Source: Clostridia bacterium (GTDB taxonomy: Bacteria; Bacillota; Clostridia; Christensenellales; Aristaeellaceae). From it: a stretch of 64,000 bases of DNA. Below, piece by piece: positions 1 through 8,659 of the stretch. The position numbers and the translations under genes were made by a program. The notes beneath the pieces are model-generated. The model ran no database searches, was not told where the DNA came from, and worked only from the letters and a program-made list of their open reading frames with translations. The DNA lies in the NCBI GenBank assembly GCA_017429695.1, contig JAFROK010000040.1, positions 1 through 64,000 on the forward strand, read 5' to 3'. Within the stretch, counting starts at the first letter, position 1. Each line of letters starts with the position of its first letter.

Positions 1-19
1 AAAGTAGTTGGCCGAAGGT

Positions 20-59
20 CCAGGGCGATCGGAAAGCCCTGGGCGCGGCCGCAGCCGCG
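20..59. repeat. Two back-to-back perfect hairpins
   Basis: Positions 20-42 form a 7-bp stem (CCAGGGC / GCCCTGG) with a 9-nt loop, and 44-59 form a 6-bp stem (CGCGGC / GCCGCG) with a 4-nt loop. They lie just after the stop codon of the minus-strand DUF362 gene, separated from it by a ribosome-site-like AAGGAG. No U-run follows on either strand, so this is not a classical terminator. It could be an mRNA 3'-end stabiliser, a palindromic repeat unit, or part of a neighbouring element outside the window. Confidence 0.45.
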
Positions 60-68
60 AAATCTCCT

Positions 69-1190
69 TTACATCCGGATCAGCTCATACACTCTGGTCC
101 CCAGCCCGATCTTTTCCGCATGCGCCAGCGTCTCCCGCCAACTCGTATTCGGATGATTGTCCATAAAATGATCATGATGATGCTCCCACCCCGGCTGCGC
201 CAGGTGATCCCCCAGCTGGCTGTTCCGGATCGGTTCCGCCTTCATGCACAGATCCACGCACGCCTGGTCCAGCGCCACCGGATCAAAGGATGCCAGCATG
301 CCGATATCCGGCAGGATCGGTGCGTCGTTCTCGCCGTGGCAGTCGCAGTTCGGGGATACATCCATAATCAGTGAAATATGGAAACAGGGTTTCCCGCTGC
401 AGATCGCTGCGGTATACTCCGCCATTTTCCGTCCCAGCATATCCGACGCGGAATCAAAGGCCGTCTGGATCGCGTCAAAAGCGCAGGCGCCGATACACCG
501 GCCGCATCCCTTACATTCGTCGGTATGGATCACCGCTTTGCCCGTATCGAAATGGATCGCATCAGATCCGCATTCCTTGGCGCATTTGCGGCAGGCACGG
601 CACAGCGACGGATCCACCGCCGGTTTTCCGTCGTTATGCTGCTGCATCTTGCCGGCCCGGCTACCGCCGCCCATACCGATATTCTTGATGGCTCCGCCGA
701 AACCGGCCACTTCATGTCCCTTGAAATGGGAAAGGGAAATCAGCACATCCGCATCGTACAGGGCCCGGCCGATATATGCTTCCCTGCAGTATTCCCCGTT
801 CGGCACCGGCACCGCGATATCATCCGTCCCCTTCAGCCCGTCGGCAATGATGATGTAGCACCCGGTTGTGATGCTGTTGAAGCCGTTCACTTCCGCGTTG
901 TACAGGTGATCCAGCGCATTCTTCCGGCTGCCTGGATACAGGGTATTGCAGTCCGTCAGGAACGGTTTCCCGCCCAGTTCCTTCACCAGGTCGGCCACCG
1001 CTTTGGCATAATTCGGCCGGAGAAACGCCAGGTTCCCCAGCTCGCCGAAATGCGTCTTGATCGCAACAAACTTTCCTTCAAACGGAATGTCCGCGATGCC
1101 GGCCCTGCGGCACAGCCGCTGTAGTTTCACCGTCAGGCTCACATCCAGCTGGGTTCTGAAATCGGTAAAAAACACTTTCGCCTTTTCCAT
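69..1190 (-). CDS. DUF362-domain protein with two 4Fe-4S motifs
   Basis: Predicted cytoplasmic iron-sulfur protein of 373 residues. The N-terminal part matches the DUF362 pattern (conserved KTHFGE, a TDCNTLYPG stretch, SHFKGHEVAGFGGAIKN). The second half carries two ferredoxin motifs, CRACRKCAKEC and CKGCGRCIGAC, each able to hold a 4Fe-4S cluster. Family members are often described as uncharacterised Fe-S or electron-transfer proteins, so the exact reaction is unknown. I chose the ATG at 1190 because a strong AAGGAGG lies 10 nt upstream; an in-frame ATG at 1223 lies before that ribosome site. The gene has its own predicted promoter (1241-1270) and is not obviously in an operon with the histidine phosphatase upstream. 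Confidence 0.85.
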   Translation of the reverse strand: MEKAKVFFTDFRTQLDVSLTVKLQRLCRRAGIADIPFEGKFVAIKTHFGELGNLAFLRPNYAKAVADLVKELGGKPFLTDCNTLYPGSRKNALDHLYNAEVNGFNSITTGCYIIIADGLKGTDDIAVPVPNGEYCREAYIGRALYDADVLISLSHFKGHEVAGFGGAIKNIGMGGGSRAGKMQQHNDGKPAVDPSLCRACRKCAKECGSDAIHFDTGKAVIHTDECKGCGRCIGACAFDAIQTAFDSASDMLGRKMAEYTAAICSGKPCFHISLIMDVSPNCDCHGENDAPILPDIGMLASFDPVALDQACVDLCMKAEPIRNSQLGDHLAQPGWEHHHDHFMDNHPNTSWRETLAHAEKIGLGTRVYELIRM

Positions 1191-1240
1191 ACAGGTGAGT
1201 CCTCCTTCATAATCGCTGTTCATTGTTTTTCTCTGCAGTT

Positions 1241-1270
1241 ACTATATCATGCCCGCAGCGGTTTGCGCAA
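1241..1270 (-). promoter_or_regulatory. Predicted sigma-A promoter of the DUF362 gene
   Basis: On the minus strand a TTGCGC -35 box (1265-1270) is separated by 18 nt from TATAGT (1241-1246), which is preceded by an extended -10 TG. It lies in the gap between the histidine phosphatase stop and the DUF362 start. Confidence 0.5.
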
Positions 1271-1273
1271 TGG

Positions 1274-1825
1274 TCACAGCAGTCTCATCAGTTTACAGTT
1301 TTCAATTCCCGCGCTCCAGAACTGCGCCCTCGGAAGATGCCGCACCTGGCAGGCAATGCTGGAATTCATCGCGCCATGGCCGACGATCAGCACATCCTTC
1401 CCTTCCGCCAGCAGCGGATCGACCCGTTCCCGGAGGAATGCGCCGGTCCGTTCAAACAGCGCGTCCAGGCTTTCCGCGCCGCCCGGCGGATCCGTGTACT
1501 GTTCCGGATGAAAAAAGAGCACGTTGATCGGGCAGTCCGGAATATCAAAGCTGTTCTCCTGCCCTTCATAGCTTCCGAAACTCATCTCCATCAGCCGGTC
1601 ATCCGTCTGAATCGGGATATCCCGGTCCCGGAGCAGGATCTCCGCGGTCTCCCTGGCCCGGATCAGCGGTGAACAGAAGCAGATATCGAAATGCACATCC
1701 CGGTATTCCTCCCGGGCATCATCCGCCATTTTGCGGCCTTCTTCATTCAGCGGGATATCGGTTCTTCCCTGCAGTTTATGGCGTTCATTCCAGTCTGTCT
1801 TCCCGTGCCTGATCAGATAGAGCAA
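1274..1825 (-). CDS. Histidine phosphatase family protein (phosphoglycerate mutase-like)
   Basis: About 183 residues, the usual length of a single-domain histidine phosphatase. The N-terminus has the catalytic signature LIRHGKTDWN, followed by the family pattern LNEEGRKMA and, near the C-terminus, VGHGAMN with the second catalytic histidine. The Glu expected after 'EMSFG' (MSFGSYEGQ) is also present. Substrate cannot be told from sequence; relatives dephosphorylate phosphoglycerate, alpha-ribazole phosphate or other small phosphates. The start is a TTG at 1825 with an AAGGAAG ribosome site just upstream. A longer reading from 1954 would run into the divergent gene, and the family normally begins right at this TTG. 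Cytoplasmic, apparently monocistronic. Confidence 0.82.
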   Translation of the reverse strand: MLYLIRHGKTDWNERHKLQGRTDIPLNEEGRKMADDAREEYRDVHFDICFCSPLIRARETAEILLRDRDIPIQTDDRLMEMSFGSYEGQENSFDIPDCPINVLFFHPEQYTDPPGGAESLDALFERTGAFLRERVDPLLAEGKDVLIVGHGAMNSSIACQVRHLPRAQFWSAGIENCKLMRLL

Positions 1826-1934
1826 TTCGCTTTCTTCCTTTCCCGATTGTTTTTTAATTTCGCTTTCTGTTTTCTGCGCAAAGTGGTATACTGTTTTCCT
1901 GAACGAATGATATGATTCCCGGGGGTGTTCTGCC

Positions 1935-3650
1935 ATGATCAGACGAATGATCACGCTGCTTGCTTGCCTGGTGTTTCTGCTGGGCCTGCTGCCGGTTTCC
2001 GCGCCTGCGGAGAGTTCGCCTTCATCCGCGTCTGCGGACGATCATGTCATTCTTGTAGGCTGGTATGAGTCGCCGTTCAACCGGACGGAGAACAAACGCC
2101 TTTCCGGCTATGCCTATGAATACCAGCAGAAGATTGCGGCATATACCGGCTGGAAATACGACTATATCAAGGGTTCCTGGTCGGAGCTCCTGGAAATGCT
2201 GATCGCAGGCGATATCGACCTGATGAGCGATGTTTCCATGTCCGATGAACGGATCGGGCAAATCCAGTATGCGGACATCCCCATGGGCTCTGAAATATAT
2301 TATCTCTACGTTTCCCCGGACAACGCCGAAATCACGGCGGACAATTATGCCTCCCTGGATGGGAAAATCATCGGTGTCACGGCCAACAGCGTCCAGAAGG
2401 GTATGTTCATGGACTGGGCCGCCAAAAACGGTATCCGCATCAGCTGGGTGGAGCCGGATCAGGCAGTCCCTGCCGGAGAAAGCCAGCCGGCCGGCGCCGG
2501 TATCACCGTCACACTGCAGGGCGTCACCTGTTCCGAGGAAGATTCCCTGAACATGCTGAAAGCCGGCAGCCTGGATGGTTTTATCACCCTGGATACCTAT
2601 GAGGACCCGGACCTGGCCGTTCCGGTATGGAAAATCGGTTCCTCGGATTTCTACTTTGCGGTCAGCAACCGGCGGGCGGACGAACTGCTCGGGCCGCTGA
2701 ACGATGCCATGAACCGGATCCAGGACGAGAACAAATTCTACAGCGAAGAGCTCTCCGCCAAATATCTCCGGACCTCCGGAAGCAACCTCCATCTCACGCC
2801 GTCGGAAAAGGAATGGCTGGAAACCCACGGCCCGATCCGCGTCGGCTACCAGGATAACTACCTGGCTTTCTGTGCTTCGGATCCTGCTTCCGGGGAACTG
2901 ACCGGCGCCCTGAAAGACTACCTGGCCTATGCCGCCGATACGCTGGAAAATACGCACCTGGCGTTCGAAGCCATCGCCTATCCCACAGCAGACGCGGTCC
3001 TCAAAGCCCTGCAAAGCGGCGAGATCGACTGCATGTTTCCCGCCAACTACACTGCTTACGACGGTGAACGGGAAGGCATTGTCATGTCGCCGGCCATCAT
3101 GCGCACAGAAATGGATGCTGTTGTCCGGAAGGAGGACAAAGCGGACTTCCTCCGGAAAACCCAGACCCGGGTCGCCGTCAACCAGGGAAATTCAAATTAT
3201 GAAATCTTCCTGCAGGAGCATTTTCCCGGCTGGACGCCGGTGCGCTATAAAGACACTCCGGCCTGCCTGGATGCGGTAGCCGCCAAGGAAGCCGACTGTA
3301 TCATCATCAGCAACTACCGCTACGGCAGCATCGCCCGTCAGTGTGAAAGGCTGAACCTGACCACTGTCTACACCGGCGTCGAAATGGACTACAGCTTTGC
3401 TGTAAAGGAAGGCAACACCGTCCTATATTCCATCCTGGCCAAAGCCATCGGCCTTGTGCCGGAATCCACCGTCAGCGCTGCGCTGAATTACTATTCCAGC
3501 ACCGGCGTCAAAACCACCTTCTGGGATTTCCTGGAAGATCACCTGGTGATCATTCTCGCCGCGGTCAGCGTCATTCTCCTGGTCGTGATCATACTCCTCT
3601 GGCGCCGCCTCCGCAGGCATAACAGACCGTCAGAATCTCATGCCGTATAG
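1935..3650 (+). CDS. Membrane-anchored tandem substrate-binding receptor without an output domain
   Basis: 571 residues. Signal peptide (1-26), two successive bacterial extracellular solute-binding family 3 domains (about 40-270 and 295-515), one transmembrane helix (about 531-555) and a short basic cytoplasmic tail. It is a clear paralogue of the sensor half of the gene at 5295-8375: both share LVGWY near the start of domain 1, GYAYEYQ, AAYTGW, GDIDL and, in domain 2, GYQDNYLAFC. In that paralogue the helix leads into GGDEF and EAL domains, whereas here the protein ends about 16 residues after the helix. It therefore looks like a ligand-binding receptor that has lost, or never had, its signalling part. 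A -10 box TATACT lies at 1887-1892 with a poor -35. It converges with the GGDEF gene, leaving 2 nt between the two stop codons. No ABC permease or ATPase is nearby, so transport is unlikely. Confidence 0.75.
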   Translation: MIRRMITLLACLVFLLGLLPVSAPAESSPSSASADDHVILVGWYESPFNRTENKRLSGYAYEYQQKIAAYTGWKYDYIKGSWSELLEMLIAGDIDLMSDVSMSDERIGQIQYADIPMGSEIYYLYVSPDNAEITADNYASLDGKIIGVTANSVQKGMFMDWAAKNGIRISWVEPDQAVPAGESQPAGAGITVTLQGVTCSEEDSLNMLKAGSLDGFITLDTYEDPDLAVPVWKIGSSDFYFAVSNRRADELLGPLNDAMNRIQDENKFYSEELSAKYLRTSGSNLHLTPSEKEWLETHGPIRVGYQDNYLAFCASDPASGELTGALKDYLAYAADTLENTHLAFEAIAYPTADAVLKALQSGEIDCMFPANYTAYDGEREGIVMSPAIMRTEMDAVVRKEDKADFLRKTQTRVAVNQGNSNYEIFLQEHFPGWTPVRYKDTPACLDAVAAKEADCIIISNYRYGSIARQCERLNLTTVYTGVEMDYSFAVKEGNTVLYSILAKAIGLVPESTVSAALNYYSSTGVKTTFWDFLEDHLVIILAAVSVILLVVIILLWRRLRRHNRPSESHAV

Positions 3651-3652
3651 TC

Positions 3653-5275
3653 TCATTTCTGGTCTTTATGCACCTTTTTGTTCGCATACATAAACTTATC
3701 CGCCCGCCGCACGGTATCAATGACTGAATGGTCCTGCCCGGGATCATACACTGCAATTCCCATTGCAACATGGATTTCTTCCCAGCGGTTCTTCGCTGCT
3801 GCGGATATTTCCCGCGCTTCTTTCTCAAACGCTGCCGCCAGCTCTTCCCGGTTCCGGAAATCATCGTTCCGCAGGATCACGGAGAATTCATCCCCGCCGA
3901 TCCGGAACACCGGGCTGTGCTGGAATATGCGGCAGATCAGCCGGCTGGCCGTCTTCAGGTAGATATCGCCCTTGTCGTGTCCATACTGGTCGTTAACCGT
4001 CTTCAGGTCGTCGCAGTCGAATACACCGATCGCATATTCGGTTTTCTCCGGTTTTTCCTTCATCTTTGACTGCATATCATCAATATAGTTTGTAAACGCG
4101 CCTTTGTTCCGCACGGAAGTCAGAGCGTCCACATTGGCCCGCTTGTTCAGGTCGCTGATGTGGGCTTTCATATGCTCCGCCATATGTTTGAAGGTGTTGG
4201 TCAGCGTACCGACCTCATCTCTTCCGTGATATTCCAGCGTGAAATCATAATGGCCCTGGTCCGCCTGCCGGGCCGCTTCTGTCAGCTGCTTCAGCGGCTT
4301 GGTAATATGCATGGTCACCACATAGGTCAGCACCACGGAAAGCACCACCACGGCCGCAGAAGCGATGATAATATACCGCACCAGCCGCTGCCAGTCGCCG
4401 TCCGTTTCGCTTTCCGGCACCGACACATACAGCCGCATTCCGTTGCTCAGTCCCTGCCACGCGGCCGTTTTTTTCGTTCCGTCAAACATATAGGTGGTAA
4501 ATGTAACGTTGCTGAGCAGGCCTTCCGGCGTTTTCGGCGTTGTTTCCGGCGTCAGATCGGCCATGTCGATCCGCGGATGGTAAATCAGCCGGCCGTCATC
4601 GTCTGTCAGAAATGCGTAGCCATTTTCATACAGCCGAATACTCCCCACCTGTTCCGCCACGGTCTTATAGTCGATTTCGATCCCGATAACGCCGACAAAC
4701 CGGTTCCGCCAGATAATCGGAACATTGTAGGAAATAACCTTCACGTTCTTCAGGCTGTCCGTATAGTAGGGCGGCAGCCAGATGGCTTCCCGCTGATATT
4801 TCGGCACCGTGAACCATACCAGCTGGGAAGTATCCTGCGTATCGTACATGGTAATATCCGTCGGCTCATGTTCCTTGAAACCGTTTTTGTCCAGGTTCGT
4901 GTACCAGAACCCTTTCACCGTGTCGGAAACATCCGGATCGATCCGGTAATAGTAGGTATATACGCCGTTCGTCCGCCCGACCACCCGGTCAAATTCACTC
5001 CGCACCTCTTCCACATGCGCCGCCAGCTGCGCTTCCTCCAGGCCTTTGATCCGGCCTTTGGTGTAGTCTGCCAGGTCCGAAACAGACTGCTCCACGCTGT
5101 TGAAATAATAGTCCAGGTTGCCTTCGCCCGTTTTGCACAGCAGAAGAAGCAGCTGCTGAGATTCCGTATACTCCTTTTTCCGGATAAACAACACGCTCGT
5201 CAGCGATGCTACGATCACCGCAATCACAACCACGCAGACCATCAGCGTGGTAATTTTTGTCCTTAACGAATGCAT
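3653..5275 (-). CDS. Diguanylate cyclase, Cache-HAMP-GGDEF membrane sensor
   Basis: 540 residues. Transmembrane helix 1 (about 9-31), an extracellular double-Cache-like sensor (about 45-285), helix 2 (about 295-317), a HAMP linker (about 318-370) and a GGDEF domain (about 385-535). The active site FRIGGDEFSV is intact (motif near residue 460), so it should make c-di-GMP from GTP. The inhibitory RxxD site normally nine to six residues before the motif is absent (FQHS there), suggesting no product feedback through that site. The start at 5275 is preceded by AAGGAAG, and the upstream SBP-GGDEF-EAL gene ends 19 nt before, so the two are probably cotranscribed. That pairs a cyclase with a phosphodiesterase. 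Confidence 0.85.
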   Translation of the reverse strand: MHSLRTKITTLMVCVVVIAVIVASLTSVLFIRKKEYTESQQLLLLLCKTGEGNLDYYFNSVEQSVSDLADYTKGRIKGLEEAQLAAHVEEVRSEFDRVVGRTNGVYTYYYRIDPDVSDTVKGFWYTNLDKNGFKEHEPTDITMYDTQDTSQLVWFTVPKYQREAIWLPPYYTDSLKNVKVISYNVPIIWRNRFVGVIGIEIDYKTVAEQVGSIRLYENGYAFLTDDDGRLIYHPRIDMADLTPETTPKTPEGLLSNVTFTTYMFDGTKKTAAWQGLSNGMRLYVSVPESETDGDWQRLVRYIIIASAAVVVLSVVLTYVVTMHITKPLKQLTEAARQADQGHYDFTLEYHGRDEVGTLTNTFKHMAEHMKAHISDLNKRANVDALTSVRNKGAFTNYIDDMQSKMKEKPEKTEYAIGVFDCDDLKTVNDQYGHDKGDIYLKTASRLICRIFQHSPVFRIGGDEFSVILRNDDFRNREELAAAFEKEAREISAAAKNRWEEIHVAMGIAVYDPGQDHSVIDTVRRADKFMYANKKVHKDQK

Positions 5276-5294
5276 GGGTTTCTTCCTTTCCTGT

Positions 5295-8200
5295 TCACTG
5301 TGCCTGTTCCGGCCCGCAGTTCTGCATATTCCGGATGACCTGTTCCTCAAATTCGGCCGCCGGCTGCGGCCGGCCGAAGTAATACCCCTGAACCAGCGAA
5401 CATCCGAGTTCACGCAGCAGCCGCACCTGTTCCTCCGTCTCTACGCCTTCGGCAACCACCGGGATCTTCAGGCTCTTCGCGATGCCGAGAATCAGACCCA
5501 CCAGGTGGGCATCCTTTTCGCTTTCGCTGATTCTCCGGATAAACGCCCGGTCCATTTTCAGCACATCCACCGGCATGGCGCTGAGCATATTCAGGGAGGA
5601 ATACCCAGTGCCGAAGTCGTCCATTTCCACCACGTATCCTTTCCTGCGCAGGCCTTCCACCACCCGGATCACCTGGTCCGCGTTGCCGGTATATGCCGAT
5701 TCCGTCACCTCGAGTTTCAGCATGCCCTGCCCCAGGCCGTTATAGGCCAGCAGCCTCTCCAGCGCGCTTTCCAGCGCCGGATCGAACACGTCCACCCGGG
5801 ACAGGTTGACGGATACCGGAATTGTCACCCCGTACAGGTCCCGCCACCGGGCAATCTGCCGGGCCGCCTCGGACCATACATACTGGTCCACTTCGCCGAT
5901 CTTCCCGTTCTGTTCAAACAGCGGAATAAAGTCATTCGGCGGGATCGTTCCGAATTCGGGATGATTCCAGCGCACCAGGGCTTCCGCGCTCACCAGTTTC
6001 GGCGGATCGCACTGGATATCAAACTGCGGCTGGTAATACACTTCAAATTCATAGGAGTTCAGTGCCCGGTGCAGGTCGTTCAGCAGCCGCTGCTCATAGT
6101 TTTCCCGTTCCTGCATCTTTTCGTCATAAACGATCAGATGCTCGCTGTAGCTGCCCCGGGCCATGCTGCAGGCGGTCCGTGCCCGGTCGAACATCTGAAC
6201 CGCATCCTGCCCCTCCGCCCACGGCATCACGCCCATCCGCAGCCGGATACCGGCCGAAGGCGCCAGCTCATTCAGTTTGTCCTGCAGCCGGTCATAAAGC
6301 GTCTGGTAATCGTCCCCATGGTGGCAGTAGATATCAAAGCGGTCCGCCTCGAATCTGCCGGCAATCCCGTTTCTCTCCTTTGCCGCCGCATGGATTTCAC
6401 TTCCCAGGGTCTGCAGCACCTGATCGCCGAAATCCCGCCCGTTCAGGGCATTCAGGGCATGGAACCGGTCAATGTTCATCACAACAGCATCCATCGGCGT
6501 TCCCGGATGCTCCCGCTGCATGCGGCCGGCATACTGCAGGAAGTAGTCCCGGTTATACAGGCCGGTCAGCGGATCCGTTTCCGTTGCGGAAATCAGTTTT
6601 GCCGCTTTCTTTTCCGCCCGCAGGCTCCGGATCATCAGAATCAGGATCAGCAGCAGCACCGCCCCGATCACCGCAAACACAAGCAGTCTGTGCGCCTCAA
6701 TGAAATCCCACAGCGTGGACTTGGCATCCTCCGCAATATAATGGGACAGCGCCGCGTTCACCGTAGATTCCGGCACCAGGTAAGTCACCTTGGTCATAAT
6801 GGAATACAGTTCCGGTTCGCGGGCTGCTACCGCAAAGCAGTAATCCAGCTGAGCCGGCGTAGCCACAGTGGTCAGGTTCAGCTGTTCACACTGGCGGGCG
6901 ATATTGTTATACCGGTAGCTGCTGATCAGCACACAGTCCGCGACGCCCTGGGATACCGCCTTCAGGCAGTCGGCCGTTGTCGGGTACGTCACGTACTGCC
7001 ATTCAGGAAAGCTGTCATACAGGCAGCTGATATAGTTCGGATTGCCTTCGTTCACCGCCGCCATCACGTAGGACCGGTCCGAGAAAATCTGCCGGTCTTT
7101 CTGGCGCACCACCGCAAAAACGTCCGTTCGCATCAGGGGCGGCGTCATGAACAGGGCGCCGCCTTTATCCTTCAGCGCTTCCCCGTCGCCGGCGCTGAGA
7201 TTGGCCGGGAACATACAGTCGATTTCGCAGTTCTGCAGCGCTCTGATGGCAGCCTCCGCCGTCGGATAGGCGGTTGCCTGGAAACGGATCTGCGCGTTGG
7301 CGATACTGCCCGCCGCATATTCCAGGTATTCCTTCAGCGCGCCGTTCACTTCGCCCGTTTCGGGATCCTCCGCGCAAAAGGCCAGGTAGTTGTCCTGATA
7401 TCCGATCCGGATGGTTCCATGGTCCTCAAGCCAGCTGATTTCTTCCGGTGTCAGCAGTGCGTTGGTGCCGGTACTGACAATATTCCTGTCCGCCAGCTGC
7501 TGGTTGTAGTTCAGGTTTTCATTCTGAATCCGGAGCATAGCACTGTTCAGTTCCCGGATCAGCTTTTCCGGATCGGTGTTCCTGCTGTTTTTGCTGACAG
7601 CGAAATAGAAATCGGAATCCGAGGGGTTGGGCGGCTCGATCCGGAAAGCCGGTACCGGCTTCGCCTGCAAATCCTGTGCATTCAGCGCAAACGAGTCCAC
7701 GGTGATATAGCCGTCCAGTTCACCGGCCGCCAGCTGCCGGATGGATTCCTCCTCCGGACAGGTCAGGCCGATCAGCGTCACCTGCGTCCCGTCTGTTTGT
7801 GCCGTTTCCGCTTCCTCCGGTTCCACCCACCGGACCGCCAGGTCCTTCCCGGCAGCCCAGCTCAGAAAATACCCCTTCTGGACGCTCCCGGCGTTGACGC
7901 CGATTTTCTTTCCTTTCAGCGTTCCGGGATCCATGGAGCTGATTTCCCGGTTCGCCTGGGAAATGAACAGGAAATATTCCTCCGTGCCCATCGGCAGATC
8001 GGAAAAAAACATATATTCTTCCCGTTCCGGCACATAGGATACGTCGCTCAGCAGATCGATGTCGCCGTTTTTCAGCATTTCCATCAGTTCCGGCCAGCTT
8101 CCGGGTACGTATTCATACTCCCAGCCGGTATACGCGGCGATTTTCATCTGGTATTCATAGGCGTAGCCGGAACGCCGCCTGTGGCTGTCCATCGAGTTGA

Positions 8201-8375
8201 AAGAGGAATCATACCATCCGACAAGAATCACAGTCCGGTCTTTCTCCGCTGTTTCCGCCGCCGAAACGTTGGCCAGCAGCGCTGCGGATAAAAGCATCAC
8301 ACACAGCAGAAAAGCAGTGAACCTTCCGGCACGGTTCCGTATGATTTCCGAAAGACACCTTAAAAAGTTCTTCAT
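5295..8375 (-). CDS. Tandem-SBP sensor c-di-GMP phosphodiesterase (degenerate GGDEF, intact EAL)
   Basis: About 1026 residues. Signal/anchor segment, two family 3 solute-binding domains outside the cell (about 40-285 and 310-540), a transmembrane helix (about 555-575), a GGDEF-like domain (about 595-750) and an EAL domain (about 765-1010). The cyclase motif is replaced by EADRF, so that domain should not make c-di-GMP. The EAL domain looks active: EALVRWNHP, a conserved Asn in VNLSR, LEVTES, MDDFGTGYSSL, LKMD and VAEGVET are all present. It should cleave c-di-GMP in response to an extracellular ligand, perhaps an amino acid as is usual for family 3 binding domains; that ligand is inference. 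I prefer the ATG at 8375; a GTG at 8390 overlaps the AAGGAG. The downstream GGDEF gene is probably in the same operon. Confidence 0.87.
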   Translation of the reverse strand: MKNFLRCLSEIIRNRAGRFTAFLLCVMLLSAALLANVSAAETAEKDRTVILVGWYDSSFNSMDSHRRRSGYAYEYQMKIAAYTGWEYEYVPGSWPELMEMLKNGDIDLLSDVSYVPEREEYMFFSDLPMGTEEYFLFISQANREISSMDPGTLKGKKIGVNAGSVQKGYFLSWAAGKDLAVRWVEPEEAETAQTDGTQVTLIGLTCPEEESIRQLAAGELDGYITVDSFALNAQDLQAKPVPAFRIEPPNPSDSDFYFAVSKNSRNTDPEKLIRELNSAMLRIQNENLNYNQQLADRNIVSTGTNALLTPEEISWLEDHGTIRIGYQDNYLAFCAEDPETGEVNGALKEYLEYAAGSIANAQIRFQATAYPTAEAAIRALQNCEIDCMFPANLSAGDGEALKDKGGALFMTPPLMRTDVFAVVRQKDRQIFSDRSYVMAAVNEGNPNYISCLYDSFPEWQYVTYPTTADCLKAVSQGVADCVLISSYRYNNIARQCEQLNLTTVATPAQLDYCFAVAAREPELYSIMTKVTYLVPESTVNAALSHYIAEDAKSTLWDFIEAHRLLVFAVIGAVLLLILILMIRSLRAEKKAAKLISATETDPLTGLYNRDYFLQYAGRMQREHPGTPMDAVVMNIDRFHALNALNGRDFGDQVLQTLGSEIHAAAKERNGIAGRFEADRFDIYCHHGDDYQTLYDRLQDKLNELAPSAGIRLRMGVMPWAEGQDAVQMFDRARTACSMARGSYSEHLIVYDEKMQERENYEQRLLNDLHRALNSYEFEVYYQPQFDIQCDPPKLVSAEALVRWNHPEFGTIPPNDFIPLFEQNGKIGEVDQYVWSEAARQIARWRDLYGVTIPVSVNLSRVDVFDPALESALERLLAYNGLGQGMLKLEVTESAYTGNADQVIRVVEGLRRKGYVVEMDDFGTGYSSLNMLSAMPVDVLKMDRAFIRRISESEKDAHLVGLILGIAKSLKIPVVAEGVETEEQVRLLRELGCSLVQGYYFGRPQPAAEFEEQVIRNMQNCGPEQAQ

Positions 8376-8433
8376 AGGTCGCTCAGGCACTCCTTGTGCA
8401 GGTCTGGTTTATCATGTTTTCCCCGGGGCTATC

Positions 8434-8462
8434 TTTATAATATTACCACAGATTTCCGTCAT
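8434..8462 (-). promoter_or_regulatory. Predicted promoter of the SBP-EAL / GGDEF operon
   Basis: ATGACG (8457-8462 read on the minus strand) and TATAAA (8434-8439) are spaced by 17 nt. Four of six -35 bases match the consensus. The start codon lies about 60 nt downstream. Confidence 0.45.
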
Positions 8463-8519
8463 ATGAAACCCTTTCCTCCAAAAACAATCTGCACCTTCCG
8501 TCAGATAGCTCCTGCCCCC

Positions 8520-8550
8520 TGACACCTGAAACCTGTCACCTGGCGCCTGG
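8520..8550. repeat. Heptameric tandem array, TGACACC type
   Basis: Four complete units with an exact 7-bp period (first unit TGACACC, second TGAAACC, two further variants ending in ACC or GCC) plus a partial fifth. It lies in the divergent intergenic region between the phosphodiesterase gene and psuK. It is the only one of the five 7-bp arrays in the window not sitting on a stop codon. Confidence 0.7.
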
Positions 8551-8557
8551 AAACCCT

Positions 8558-8587
8558 CTGGCATTTTTCCCGATAATCCGTTATAAT
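8558..8587 (+). promoter_or_regulatory. Predicted promoter of psuK-psuG-malY
   Basis: CTGGCA at 8558-8563 and a perfect TATAAT at 8582-8587, 18 nt apart, about 73 nt before the psuK start codon. It follows directly after the heptameric array. Confidence 0.6.
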
Positions 8588-8659
8588 AATCCCGATCAAA
8601 CAACCGAAATGCCGGCACCGCCGGCAAAATCATCGGTCCGGAAAGGAGCATCCGGTCAT

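Noticed and set aside
1826-1954. N-terminal extension of the histidine phosphatase up to 1954
   Set aside because: It would overlap the start of the divergent receptor gene, adds a stretch without family similarity, and the TTG at 1825 has a good ribosome site.
5247-8291. Long open frame of about 1000 codons on the plus strand
   Set aside because: It is antisense to the clearly coding SBP-GGDEF-EAL gene, has a composition rich in His, Arg and Pro typical of reverse-frame reading in GC-rich DNA, and lacks a ribosome site and recognisable domain.
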